Shown one piece after another: positions 1-10,867 of a DNA stretch of 64,000 nt. The stretch's first letter is position 1. Each line of letters opens with the position of its first letter. Below the pieces are notes generated by a model, which had not been told where the DNA came from, made no database searches, and saw only the letters and a program-made list of their open reading frames with translations. The translations under genes and the position numbers were made by a program. Source of the stretch: Phaffia rhodozyma (lineage: Eukaryota; Basidiomycota; Tremellomycetes; Cystofilobasidiales; Mrakiaceae); NCBI GenBank assembly GCA_014706385.1, contig JACGZH010000001.1:1054001-1118000 (forward strand). Reading direction: 5' to 3'.

Positions 1-1052
1 CTGAAGACGTCCTCCTCCCAAAGCTCAAGTACAAAAAGTCGACAGGATAAGTCACATACACGTGGTAGCTTGGTGACATCGTCGTTCCCCTTCTCTGCTA
101 GCTTACGCATCCGTGTACGGGCGGCGTCATAGTCCAAAAGCTACGTGAACAAGAAGAAGAAAAGGAAAGTCAGTCAGTCAAGTACGTCTCCGATGAAGAA
201 TCACATTCGAACCAACTCTCCAGACGTACCTTCTTGTTCCTCTTCTCAATGGCGGCATTGACCATTTGGAAATACGAACAGAATCTACCAATAGGCTCGA
301 GCACTGTGTGTCGATATGGTTGATCCTGAACATGAGTGGGATCCAAGATAAAGTACCATCAGTGGATATCCATCCAACCGAACCAGTCAGCTTCATACAT
401 CCGCTGGGTCGAGTATGAAACCAGGTATGATATAAAGGACTAACAAGGTCTCTACCGACACCAGTGTCAAGCTCATCGACCGCTCGTTTATAAGCGTGCC
501 CGGCCATCGCTCCATCCGACGTGAGTTCTGCAGCAGAGTAAAATAGCTCGATCGTCTCGGCCAGTCGAGCTTCGGACGAGGTCATCGCTAGCGTTTCTCA
601 AACACGACGTGTGAGATTCAGTCACTCGGATAATCAACAGAATGCTACGCAAATCAAGGGGGAAGAGCACAAACCTCGCATAGCATCCAAGTAAGACTTG
701 GCATCCTTGTGTAAAGAGTTGAGCTCCTTCTCGAGCCTGATAGGATTCCCAGCCAAAGCCAACGAGACCTCCATCAGTCTTATCTACACTGGAGAAGCCA
801 GATATGGATAGGACTTACACTCGGTACTTTGCAACTTCACTATCAAATTCGTTATCAACAGTTCGATCAACCTGACCCGTCTTCTGCATCAACGTCGTTC
901 CAGCTCGGTTACTAAGAACGACCGATACAGTTTCCAAAGTCGCGGTCAGTGTCAGCTAAAGAGAGAATTAGGATATAATTAGGAAAATGAATGTTGCACA
1001 CTTACAAGCTCTTCTTCAATCTTTTGTTCCCCAAGAGGCACACATGAAGCAT
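1..1052 (-). CDS. RVS161: BAR-domain protein, RVS161/Hob3 (amphiphysin) type, 3' end outside window
   Basis: Spliced exons on the minus strand at 1052-1006, 911-819, 778-675, 587-445, 325-230 and 140-60 join in one frame and encode 188 residues. Recognisable blocks are NRAGTTLMQKTGQVDRTVD, DAKSYLDAMRAMTSSEAR and PYRHTVLEPIGRF, then AIEKRNKKLLDYDAAR, which is the N-BAR helical core of the Rvs161/Hob3 family. These proteins bind and curve membrane at endocytic sites and support cortical actin organisation, usually as a heterodimer with Rvs167. The gene runs off the left edge: position 1 is exactly the AG of an acceptor site, so the next exon begins just outside. The start is the weakest point. 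The chosen ATG at 1052 gives about 13 residues that do not resemble the usual MSWxGFKK opening, so a further 5' exon is possible. Confidence 0.88.
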
Positions 1053-1599
1053 GAACCAAAAAGGATTAGGAGGGTGTCGATAGTCACGACCAGACTAGAA
1101 TTCTGCTTACCCGTTCCTACATGAACAGAACCAGCAGCACCGTACATCAGCAAACGCCATCACAAACACAAAGAGATAAGGAAAGAAGAACTAGAAACCA
1201 GACTCACCAACTCATCTCCAATATGTATTCAAGTAACAGACAAAGGTTTAAACGTCAAGGAAGACTGAAAGAGAACGAGAGAGACTGGGAAAGAGTAGAT
1301 CTATCCAGAAGAGGTTGAACGACAAGCGAGATCCTGGTGAGATCTGTGTCTGACTGCGGGATCACCGTACACCATAGGTAATCTTAGATAACAATCAAAT
1401 ACTCTTATTAGATTACACCCAATGACGCTTGCTGCTGCCACTCATCATCATAGCCGTTAGGAAGCGATCGATAAAATGTATAAAGCTAGCTCCGTTTCAG
1501 GAGAGCGCAATTTTATCACACTTCCTTTTCTCCTCCACTTGAATCTCTTAGCGTCCCGCATCTCATACACAATCCGTCTTGAATACATCCGTTCTCATC
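1053..1599. other. Divergent intergenic region, RVS161-like / small mitochondrial protein
   Basis: Presumed shared promoter of two divergent genes. The part at 1121-1320 is purine-rich, and 1460-1600 holds an A/T-rich stretch followed by C/T-rich sequence just before the plus-strand ATG, as is common at fungal transcription starts. I see no gene or clear repeat here. Confidence 0.5.
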
Positions 1600-2146
1600 A
1601 TGTCTCTCCGAACATTCTCACGATCACTCTTCGCTTCTCTCGGGCGAGTCCCTGCGATCGAGGCGGCCGCCTCCCGATCATACGCCTCTAAGCCACCTGC
1701 AAAGCAGAACGTATCTGCATCTACAGCTGATCGCACTGATAGCAACCAGGCAGGACCGTACCAGCCAGCTGATTACACCGTTCGTATCCTTGGCTCTTCG
1801 GAAACTGATATCCGTCGTTTGTCTAGAAACTGACCAGACTGATGGTTGGATGCGGGTGGTTATGATGAAACAGACGGAGGTTGCACCCGAAGGACTGGGC
1901 GCCCTCCCTGGACAAGGAGGCAAGCAGGGAGAAATGACGAATGAGTCTGGTAGTGCCAATGTCGATTCCCAGGCCAGAAGCAGCAACGAGACCAAAGAAA
2001 CGTCAGTCAAGCTTCTTCGATCTCATTGTATCTACTGTACTCGAGTGTGGAGCTAGACATACTCAACCATGTGATCCACTTCTCTGATCTTGCGACCTCA
2101 CAGTGTCGAAGGACCTCTTGCCAACGCCGGAAAGAGCAAGCAATGA
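1600..2146 (+). CDS. Small putative mitochondrial protein, unrecognised
   Basis: Three exons (1600-1779, 1874-2001, 2104-2146) total 351 nt in one frame and encode 116 residues ending ANAGKSKQ. The first ~30 residues (MSLRTFSRSLFASLGR, then a segment ending SRSYASK) are rich in Arg, Ser and Ala, lack acids except one Glu, and look like a cleavable mitochondrial presequence with an R-x-Y/S-type cleavage region. The rest is low-complexity and polar (Gly, Ser, Asn, Thr, Glu) with no domain I recognise. Splice choices were made by phase and consensus (donors gttcgt and gtcagt, acceptors cag). The function is unknown. The mitochondrial call is inferred from N-terminal composition only. Confidence 0.55.
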
Positions 2147-2376
2147 GAATCTCTCTATTCCTTTATTTCCGGATCGTTCGCTTGCTCTTAATATCTGTTT
2201 CATCAAGTTGTAGTCTGTTCTTCTGTTTCCGCTTGCCTGCTATGGGGTGATGTCGTCTAAACACACAGCGCGGTTGTATAAGTCTATCATGCATATCTTT
2301 CTCGTTCCTTCTTACAAAGAAGCACCTTACGTTCGCTCACAACCCCCATCTATAGTCGTCTCACCCTTCTTTCTCT

Positions 2377-4225
2377 TTACAACTCTGACTTTGTGCCAGA
2401 CTCCTGCTTAAGCCTCAGGTGTCGGTCCTGGGCAAAATACTCGTTCATGTGAGCGTCCATTGCGTCGAGTCGTTCAGGAAGCGTTGGGTGGTTGTGGTGG
2501 TATGCAGAGTATCTATGATCGATCATGTATAGGCCCAGTAGAAGCAAAGAAGCGCCCAGATACTTTAGCAACGGTCGATCAAGAGAAACAAGGCTGTTCA
2601 ACAGACTTACAGCCAATCGTTATTCAGCGTAGCAGAATTCGTCACATGGAGTTTCTTCAACGCAGTCTTCAACTGTTCACCCATCTCTTCTCCTCCGATA
2701 TGACAAGCGAACTTGTCGGCGTCGTATTCGAATTTTCTAGTGACAATATTGACCACCAACTGGAACACTTGATCCAATGGTGACATGATCAACTGAGAAA
2801 GCAAGAACGACACGACCACAGGTGGGTTTGATAGAGTGGATTCAGGGAAGTTGAACGATCGAAGCAAATGCGGGTTGTAGAGGAACAGATGGAGCAGGGA
2901 TAGAGTGAGCAACAGGTGGAACTGGGTCATCACCAAGAGTTTCGATGGGTGAGCCATCGCCCAGTGGCCGAGCTCGTGAGCCAGGACAGCTTCTACCTCT
3001 TCAGCGGAACTCTTCTGAATCAATGTGTCGTAGATCACGATCTGCTTCGACCATGGGAGACCAAAGAAGTACGCGTTCGAGTGACTACTTCGTTTGCTTC
3101 CATCGATCTCATATAGATGAGTAAGTGGGAACTTGAGCTTATGAGCGAGCGCCTCGACCTTCTCTCGGATCGGACCTTCAGGAAGAGGAGTGAACTTGTT
3201 GAACAACGGCTGGATGAACGTAGGGAAGATGGTTGCTAGGAACAGCTGGACAATGATCCTGTGATTATTTTAAAGAAATAAGGAAACCCGGATGAGACTT
3301 GACGCAATTGTGGTTTGCACACATATGAAGCAAGGTATGATGATCACGTACAAAAAGATCATGAGCCACTTGACAAACCCATCCCCTGCCCAATCGACAA
3401 TTTTGAGGAATCCGGCCAGGAGAGGGAGACCGATGGCGGCAGTCAAGATTTGTGATTTCAACAAGTCGGTGAAGAAGAGAGTGTATGTCGACTTGTTGAA
3501 ACCATGGCGCTGCTCGACGACAAAGGTCGAATACAGACTGAGCGGGATCGATGGTAGCGTCATTGCCACCGTCAGAATGGTCGGATAAAGAAGTGAATTG
3601 ATGATCTAGTTCGAGTCGATCATATTCGGAATTGTTTAGTACGATTGTCGTAACTCTTCATTCTGATGAAATCAGCCTCAAATGATCCCCGCTTAGAGGG
3701 AGAAGGGGAAACTCACGCTGAATTCTCTTTGAGGACCCACGATAGAGGTCGAGAGTTCCCAGAACTTCGCAAACCCGTCAAAGTAGACCAACGCTGCGCC
3801 AGTGCCTTGACTCCAGGCGAGACTAAAGAGCGACAGCCATGCCTTGTCTCGGCCGTAGTCCTGGGATTTTTTGATTTCTTCCGGAGTGAGATCAGCAGCA
3901 TGAGGAGGGGGAGGCTTCGAGTATAGAGGGAGTTGTCGAAGACTTTTTTTTAATTTACCAGAGGTATCGAAAAACAGGCGACCAATCGATCACAAGGAAG
4001 TATTAGCGTGAGTTTTCAGCCTCTACATGCAAACAACTGCTCCACTCAAGCAAGACCGTGCGAATTAAGAACAAATCAGGAGACATACATCAAGTAAGTT
4101 TCAAATGCCCACATAGCAAAGCTGAACCAAAGTACAAATCCTTTGTAGTTGGTAGACGGATTTGAGGCCAAGTCCCGGAGCTTGCCCGGCACAGTGGTTG
4201 CCAGAAACTCTATAATAGGTGACAT
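2377..4225 (-). CDS. STE24: CAAX prenyl protease 1 (M48 zinc metalloprotease, Ste24/ZMPSTE24)
   Basis: Integral ER-membrane zinc protease that removes the -aaX tripeptide from farnesylated proteins and, in ascomycetes, processes a-factor. The spliced product is roughly 460-480 residues, the family's usual size. Visible marks are an N-terminal transmembrane exon starting at ATG 4225, the block VVEQRHGFNKSTYTLFF, SSHSNAYFFGLPWSK, the zinc motif HELGHWAMAH and the third-ligand block KFEYDADKFA. The last exon joins at NDWL|YSAYHHNHPTLPERLDA, matching the conserved family tail, across an intron of about 100 nt. Five exons are recognised; the joint between exons 1 and 2 near 3930-4080 is the least certain. 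The neighbouring derlin is also an ER protein on the same strand, but nothing suggests co-regulation. Confidence 0.93.
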
Positions 4226-4408
4226 GACTGTCTTTCAATCGAGAAGAGAGAGAAAAGGGACAGTGATGGTTGACGAATAACTCATACGTTCGTCAGAGCA
4301 AACAAGATGGAGAGAAAGACCAGGAGATTAAATCGGTTGCCTAGTGACATTAACCCTAATATCAACTGCCACGTCATTTGTACCACACCTCACTCTCAAT
4401 ACTCGTTG

Positions 4409-5964
4409 TCAAACAATTACATAGATCGGCATACGGTACGATACGTTCGCTAGTTCTGTGTTCTCGGGCCGTCTACCAATGCGCTTCTGTGAGATTGGGC
4501 CATCGGGATAGTGATCCCATGTTAGTTGATGCCTATGAAGGTAGAAAGAATTACACAGTGAGACATACAGCAGATTGGGTGTCTCAAATAGCCCCTTCCC
4601 TGAGCTCGACATCTCCATTGGCCAAACGTCCTGACCAAAGTAGTAGATATGGCCAACCAGAAGTCCAAGCTGAGAACCATAGGTTTCGAATGAGATAGCT
4701 GTATGTCAGTAAGTGATCTGGAAAGTGAATAGACCAAGGAAATTGTTTAACAGGGTCTTACTCCATCAGCCACTACAACAACGCTGCTTCCTCCGTACAA
4801 AATCCACGAGATGCCAACGAGGCAAAGAGGCACATAAGGTGCCGGAATACTGCATGTGTAGATAGTTCTTGATCAGATCGTGCCTCCAAGACGTCTACAG
4901 GTATATAATGATAGTAGCCAAAAGGATGAAAAAACTTACGTGATGACCCCTAACATACTCATTCTGACATTTGGGTTCCGTTTGGCCCAAATATAGACTA
5001 GCGCGAAGGCTACTCATTGGAAGAAATATCAATACAAATTCATCTTATGCTTCATCCCTTATTTTACATACCTAATGAACCGGACAAGATTGGTATGGTG
5101 AATAAAGGAGAGATGAGCTACAAAACGAGAAATGTCGTCAGAACGTAGATGAGCAGTTTCTGCAGATTCGCAAACATAAGGATACATATACTCACGAGTA
5201 GGAACAAACTACACACGATCAACAGCCAGAGATAGTCTGCTTTACGGTTCGCATATGAATTCTCCTCTAACAAACGAGAGTAACGCATTCTACAAAAAGA
5301 GAACATGGACAAGACGTTGGCGATAGCTTCTATTTCGTGTAGCAAATCTCACAGACATTTACGCACATGAAAAAGAGGCGCATCACGAAGCTAGCCATAC
5401 CGAGAGGAAGCAGTATCAGAAATCGTCTAGTAGGAACACAAAAGAATACATATGTGATTTGCTCACTTGATTGATAATGGGCCAAAGTATATGAAGGTGC
5501 TGATCAGCCTCCATAACTTTTTACAAAAGGAGTATTTCATCATCAGTAGGTCCTCTTCCAGGAATATCCGAGTCACGAAATAAGACTGGACGCACCTGAA
5601 GGTGTCCGAACGTTGCTTTCCAAGAGAAGTATAGATGAAAAGGCGAGACCACTTGACATTGCTGGCAGCCGGCGCATAACAATGAGGTTTAGCTTAGAGT
5701 GGAGTCATACACTCGAATTCGATACGGATTGACTGACCACTCCAACACTGATCGCCACCGAAGCTATGATCCATGCTCTAGAACAAAACAGATGTTTGAT
5801 CGTCAGATAAATGCTGGCATAGAGGTAACAGGTATGTGTATATCAAACCAACCTAGTTATAGGAGGGATTTCCATCACCCTGAAACGGTCGATTAGCGCG
5901 AGATTAACAACTTGACCAGTGACAGATAGTAAGACGGTTCTTACCATTGCTCAATGTTGGCCAT
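4409..5964 (-). CDS. Derlin (Der1/Dfm1-like ERAD membrane protein)
   Basis: At least ten short exons on the minus strand starting at ATG 5964. The N-terminus is MANIEQWVMEIPPITR, the derlin signature opening (compare Derlin-1, which opens MSDIGDWFRSIPAITR). Next come AWIIASVAISVGV, a hydrophobic helix; WKATFGHLQLWRLISTF; a loop with YSRLLEENSYANRKADY; further hydrophobic segments FALVYIWAK and APYVPLCLVGISWIL; and GLLVGHIYYFGQDVWP, matching the conserved G-x-x-x-GH-x-YYF region near the last helix. Derlins are rhomboid pseudoproteases of the ER membrane that help retrotranslocate misfolded proteins. Length is about 250 residues, normal for the family. The last intron is only 36 nt (4533-4568). 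I could not see a clear C-terminal SHP box, so Der1 versus Dfm1 type is unresolved. Confidence 0.87.
4533..4568 (-). other. 36-nt intron in the derlin gene
   Basis: The minus-strand sequence runs gtatgtctcac...cttcatag. Removing it joins NLL to HQLTW in frame. Its length is a multiple of three and it has no stop, so retention would add 12 residues rather than break the protein. It is among the shortest introns I could place in the window. Confidence 0.6.
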
Positions 5965-6186
5965 AACTGACAGCAGTGGTCGAGCGAGAGAGCTGAACGA
6001 GCTCACGAGAGAGCTGAAGAACTAGAAGAGTAAGGGAGAGAGCACCGATGTTGTGGTTATACAGAAAGAAGCGGCTACGAATCAAAGTACAATTACCGAT
6101 CGCCATCTTTCCATCACCAGCATCGCTACAGCCATCAACCACTTAACACCTTGTTTAGCCGTATCGCATCACTCCCATCAAAATCT

Positions 6187-8298
6187 ATGTACGAAGAAGA
6201 AGACGTCCCTCAACTCTCTGTCGTGGAGCGAGTCGCTCTGGTTTCTAACCTCATCCGACAAGCTCCACCGGGTGAGATCAACGATGTCATCAACGGTCCG
6301 TTCTCATTCACATCTGCCTCTGAATCTAGACTCTGATCTGGCCATCACCGGGTCAGCCAAGATGAGCTTGTATTGATCCTGTCGTTATTGTATGCATCCT
6401 ATATTACCGTGGTGGTATCATCGATGCGAACAGATGCTCGACTTTTGCTTCAAGATGACAAGGCTTTCGACGAAGCCGTTGGACCAGCCGTCAAAAGCTA
6501 CAACCACGATCAGTTCGTGGCGTTTGATGTTCCAGGTTTATCATACAAGGTGAGTTTCTCCTTCCTTCAGGTTCTTTAGACTCAACTCACGACCACTTTG
6601 GTCAATGTTGCTTCCTGGGATCCGTAAATATAGGGTACTTATTTATTTCACTAACTGTTCTCCCTTACCTATAGACCTTGGTCGCTCCAGCGGCGCTTGT
6701 ACCTGGCGAGCCATCTCGGTACTACGAACCGAGAAGTGGGCAGAGCTTTGAGTTCGATCACATCTCTTTGGTGAGCATCTCAGTTTTCTCAAACTTTTTT
6801 GAGTGAACATCTGAATAGAAAAACTAAGTGTTGTCTCTTGAATCGTTTACATCAAGACCGCTTCAGATTTGCAGCCTCTAGATCTACCCAAAGATACAAC
6901 CTCCTTCATGTGTGTCTTTTCTATTCATTCATCGTTGGTGATATTGTATAGTGTGTCATGAGTAAACCTCTTAATATTTCGTTTTTGATGATATTAGCGC
7001 ATCATTCGAAAAGCCTCTCCAGACCTATATATCCAATCATTACAGTAACGGAGCAGGCTGCATCTTTCCTTCGCTCGTGTTGAACGAACCGGTTCCAGAT
7101 CCAACCCCGATTCCAGCAACCTCTGCGCCTGAGTCTACGCCAGTTTTAGAATCTACACCAGAATTCCAGATTCCCTCGTCGTCACAGGAAGCATCTGAAA
7201 AAGTTGAAGATATCTTGGACGGACAGAACGACAAGGCAGAGGTTACCGAGGAGGCCGAGCCAGGGTTGGTAGAAACTTTGAAGGACGCAGTCGTTAGCGG
7301 CGTGAAGAGTGTCTTGGAGACGAGCGGGGTTGGAGAAGAGGTATCGGAGTCTGTCGACCCTGAAGAGCCAGAAGCGACAAAGGAAGTCAAAGAGGAGAAG
7401 GCAGAGGAGAAAGAAGAAGTGAAGGAAGAGCAACAGGTGAATCAAGAGGAGGAGACCAACACCACTGACGTGGCCGATGAGGGGCCTGATGTTCCAGTAG
7501 CTGCTTTAGACAAGGAAGAATCATCTGCTGTCCCAGTCAAAATTGTTCCAGCGGGTCGTTCGGTAGGCGTTGATGAAGGTAAATTTACCATCGTCACATC
7601 CGGTCACCGGTACTCCCCCACAAATTTCTGGTATGTCTTGCTCATAAGTCGCCAGTGCGAAAGCCTGAATGTTCTGTTGCTTAACCAACTGTATCTGTGT
7701 TGACTAATTTGCGCTTGCATTATCGTCACTTTTCCTCTTGATACTTAGGACTGGTCGTTGGCGCTCGTCTTATGACATTGACCTAAAGAAAGAGTCATTC
7801 ATTGGCCAAATCCAGGCAGTTGTTCACTATTATGAGCAAGGAAACGTGCGAACCTCTTCTTCATGTCGCTGACTGCACTTCCAGGCTGACGACCTAACTC
7901 TCGAAATTACAGGTCCAATTGCGAACAGTCCAAACACCTACCATCGCGCTTCCGCCGGTCGGGCCGTCGCAAGCCGCGGCCATCATATCTGAGATCAGCA
8001 AGGTCGAGCGTCTCTCCCAGGAGGGAGCCAATGAGCGTCTGGAGGAGCTAGGAGACAAGACCTTCAAATCGTTTGTCCTAATCTCTTCTCGTCAACTATT
8101 CTGACTCTTATGGCATACCACTATAGTTGATCGTACTAATATGGAATCTCTTCGACTTGTGTGATATGTTATTGAACCAGGCTGCGACGAGCTCTCCCTG
8201 TTACTCGTCAGAAAGTTGATTGGGATAAGGTCAGTGGATACAAGTTAGGAGGAGCCATCGGAGGTAAAGGGAGGAGTGAGGTGGAGGCAGAGATCTAG
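6187..8298 (+). CDS. CAP1: F-actin-capping protein subunit alpha with large acidic insert
   Basis: Alpha half of the heterodimer that caps actin filament barbed ends. Eight exons, with 6187-6295 and 6434-6549 joined exactly in phase, encode about 460 residues; the family norm is about 260-290. Family blocks in order are ERVALVSNLIRQAPPGEIND, YNHDQFVAFDVPG, SGQSFEFDH, ASFEKPLQTYISNHYSNG, NFW|TGRWRSSYDIDL, QAVVHYYEQGNVQL, DKTFKSLRRALPVTR and VDWDK. The C-terminal actin-binding tentacle region is present. The extra length is an uninterrupted Glu/Pro/Val/Ser-rich stretch of about 165 codons (about 7080-7575) between SNGAGCIFPS and EGKFTIVTSGHRYSP, in one large exon. The start ATG at 6187 puts the protein at MYEEEDVPQLS; an in-frame upstream ATG at 6151 would add 12 residues. 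Confidence 0.92.
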
Positions 8299-8616
8299 GA
8301 TGACACCTTCTGCCTGTTGTGAGGTATATCTCACAGTACTTCTCGACCAGCTCGAGGTATGTTAGCTGTTCTGTGAATGTATCGAATGCGTACCAATTTC
8401 TTTGGCCTAGTGATGAACGGACTCGGAATGAGGGGTCTGTTGAACTTACGGCCGACATGCTTCCGGCCGAGCGGAGAAAAGAGCATAAGTGAAAATCGCA
8501 AATAAAATAAATAGAATAAAAATAAAAATGGAAAGAACGCCGTTCACTCGTTCCCCATCTTCTTTCTCTTTTTGATATCTCGGTCTCTCCAACTTCCATC
8601 TCATCGTACTTACACC
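8299..8616. other. Intergenic spacer, CAP1 3' end to TAM41 promoter
   Basis: Tandem same-strand spacer of 318 bases. It contains an A-rich run near 8495-8535 followed by a C/T-rich stretch leading to the TAM41 ATG. No gene seen. Confidence 0.5.
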
Positions 8617-10565
8617 ATGCTGCTCAGATCCAAGCATCTTTTGTCGCCCGGAAACACACTCAGGCCCTGCCGTCTGATTTCTTCTGGGGTTATTTCCTCG
8701 CCCTCGACCTCCTTTCCCTCACAATACCGCTTCTTCAGCAAAACCGAAACTCATTTGAAACCCAGCCCGAGCCGCATCTCCAATGCAGAGCCCAACTCGA
8801 GAACCCAGCCCCGGTATTCTCTATATCAACCGGATAGATCATCCACCAGACTTCCGGCAAACTTTGGGTCCAATCAGATGGTCTCCCTTCCAGACTCTAC
8901 GCTGACCGTTCTCTCGTCCATCGTCGGGTCTTTCAGGGCCCCTATTCGGTACGCATTCGCCTATGGCTCCGGAATATTTCCTCAATCGAATGGCAGCCCT
9001 GGAACAGCTAGTATGGACAGCAATATCCAGGTTGAAGGTACCGCCGAAGCAAGGAAGTCTACAGAGAAAAAACCGATGCTTGATTTTGTGTTTGCAACGA
9101 CGCATCCGGATCACTTTCACAGCATCAATATGCAGCAGAACCCAAGCCATTACCCAGCTTACATGAGGCTTTTGGGGTCCAACGCTGTCACATGGTTACA
9201 GGAGAAGGGCGGCGCTGGCGTGTGGTACAATGCGTACGTTGAAGTCGAAGGGGTCGTGAGTTTCACTCGCCTTACGTCTTCTTTCTGATCCATGAGAAAC
9301 GTTTCCCTTCTATTCTGTCAGCGAAGAGTGATCTCCAGGACGAAAGCTGATCTTCCTAACGACTGTTTATTCTTTCGGGCGAGGGGGAATATTTCTTAGA
9401 CCATCAAATATGGAGTAATCAGTGTCGACAAGTTGTGCGAAGACCTCATCAACTGGGACACGTTGTACTGTTCCGGTCGGATGCACAAGCCCGTCAGTCT
9501 CCGATCCTATCGTCCTTTCTTTCGACCACCGCCCGGAATTCAAGACTCAATCTTCTTTTCATTTGATATCCATCTTATAAATAGATTCGTATCATCCGAA
9601 ATGACCCGAGAGTCAAACTAGCTCATCAGGTCAATCTATGTTCGGCTTTGCGTGTTGCGCTGCTCACTCTTCCTGAGAAGTTTGAGAAGCGAGAACTATT
9701 TGAGAGAATTGCCGGGCTCAGTTACGGAGGTGTGTTCTTCCTTGATGTTCTAAACTCGAGGCTGAATATACCCAACTCAAGTTGTGTTTCCGCCGTCTTG
9801 TTGTCATCTCTTAAACAACTGGCTTATGCGCGCGTTCATCAGGTGATCCTAGGATGATGATACCCGGTGCAGAGAACCCTCGGAAAGTGGTCAACATCGT
9901 CGAGGCACAGATGGACCGTTTCCAAGGAATCTATGGCCGTCTACTGGTCGAGCTTGGTTCCCTTGCCGTTTCCGGATCCTCGGGCGATGTCCTTCAGGTG
10001 AGTTTTAAAGGCATTTACTTTTGTGTGAAGCATAAAGCCTATCCATCAGAATCGACAGAGGATTGACTAAAAATGTTCGGCACATCTTTTCGGAATGGGA
10101 AATACAGCAAGATACCTCGCCGGAACACCGGGCGTCTCTAGCCCGGAAACTACCCAAGGTATTAAAGCAGGCCATCCGAACTAAGTATGCCAGTCAGCCT
10201 AGAGAATCCTCTAGTACGGAAGAAGAGAAGCAACTTTGGCTGAAGATTGGAGGGGACGAGACGTTGGCCGCCGAGTTGCTCAAACGTACGTTTAGCGTTG
10301 TCTCCTCTATGACTTTTCCGAACTTTTCTTTGCCCCCTTTTTCTGATAGATTAAGATTCGTTTAACAGAAACATCCCAGATCACTCGATATCCAGCACTC
10401 TTACAATCCATCAAGGGTATCATCACCGCCGGACCGATGAAAAGCCTAGCGTACAGTCTGGCAAAGATTGGAAAATACTCTGTCGGTAAGAAACAGCTGG
10501 ATGGACTGGCTAGTTCTCCTTCATCACCATCATCACCCTCGACGAAGGATGAGAAAAGCTCGTAA
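8617..10565 (+). CDS. TAM41: Phosphatidate cytidylyltransferase, mitochondrial (Tam41/Mmp37)
   Basis: Inner-membrane, matrix-facing enzyme that makes CDP-diacylglycerol for cardiolipin synthesis. The N-terminal ~50 residues (MLLRSKHLLSPGNTLRPCR, then QYRFFSK) form a basic mitochondrial presequence. Diagnostic blocks are YAFAYGSGIFPQS (nucleotidyltransferase Gly-Ser loop), MLDFVFATTHPDHFHSINM, NPSHYP, GAGVWYNAYVEVEG, TIKYGVISVDKLCEDLINWD, YCSGRMHKP, SYGGDPRMMIPGAENPRKV and, near the C-terminus, ITRYPALLQSIKGIITAGP. About five introns, e.g. SYGG split by an intron before DPRMM. Length is about 500 residues, a little above the family norm, partly from a Ser-rich C-terminus. ATG 8617 is chosen because it precedes the presequence and no upstream in-frame Met is needed. 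Confidence 0.95.
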
Positions 10566-10867
10566 GACATAATGGATCGCGACGAACCAGATCGGAGACG
10601 ATAGATATGTGATAGGCGCATTTTATCCATACCCTTGTGTTTATAGATTATTAAATGAATATTCGTTGAGCATACAGAAGGCGACAGAAGAACATCAAGT
10701 TTCTTTCTGCTTGGTATATAGATAGATTGAGATCAAGGTGAAGATAAGATAGGATAAGCCAGATCCTGAAGAAAAGAAAGAGAAAGCAGTAGGACAGGGG
10801 CGAGTTGAGTACCTCACAGAGGCATCTACAGAGAGAAAAGGAGAAAGGGAACGATGAGGGGTTTTAT
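10566..10867. other. Convergent 3' spacer, TAM41 / DPBB protein
   Basis: Purine-rich 302-base spacer between two convergent genes, presumably their 3' UTRs. No coding potential seen. Confidence 0.5.
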
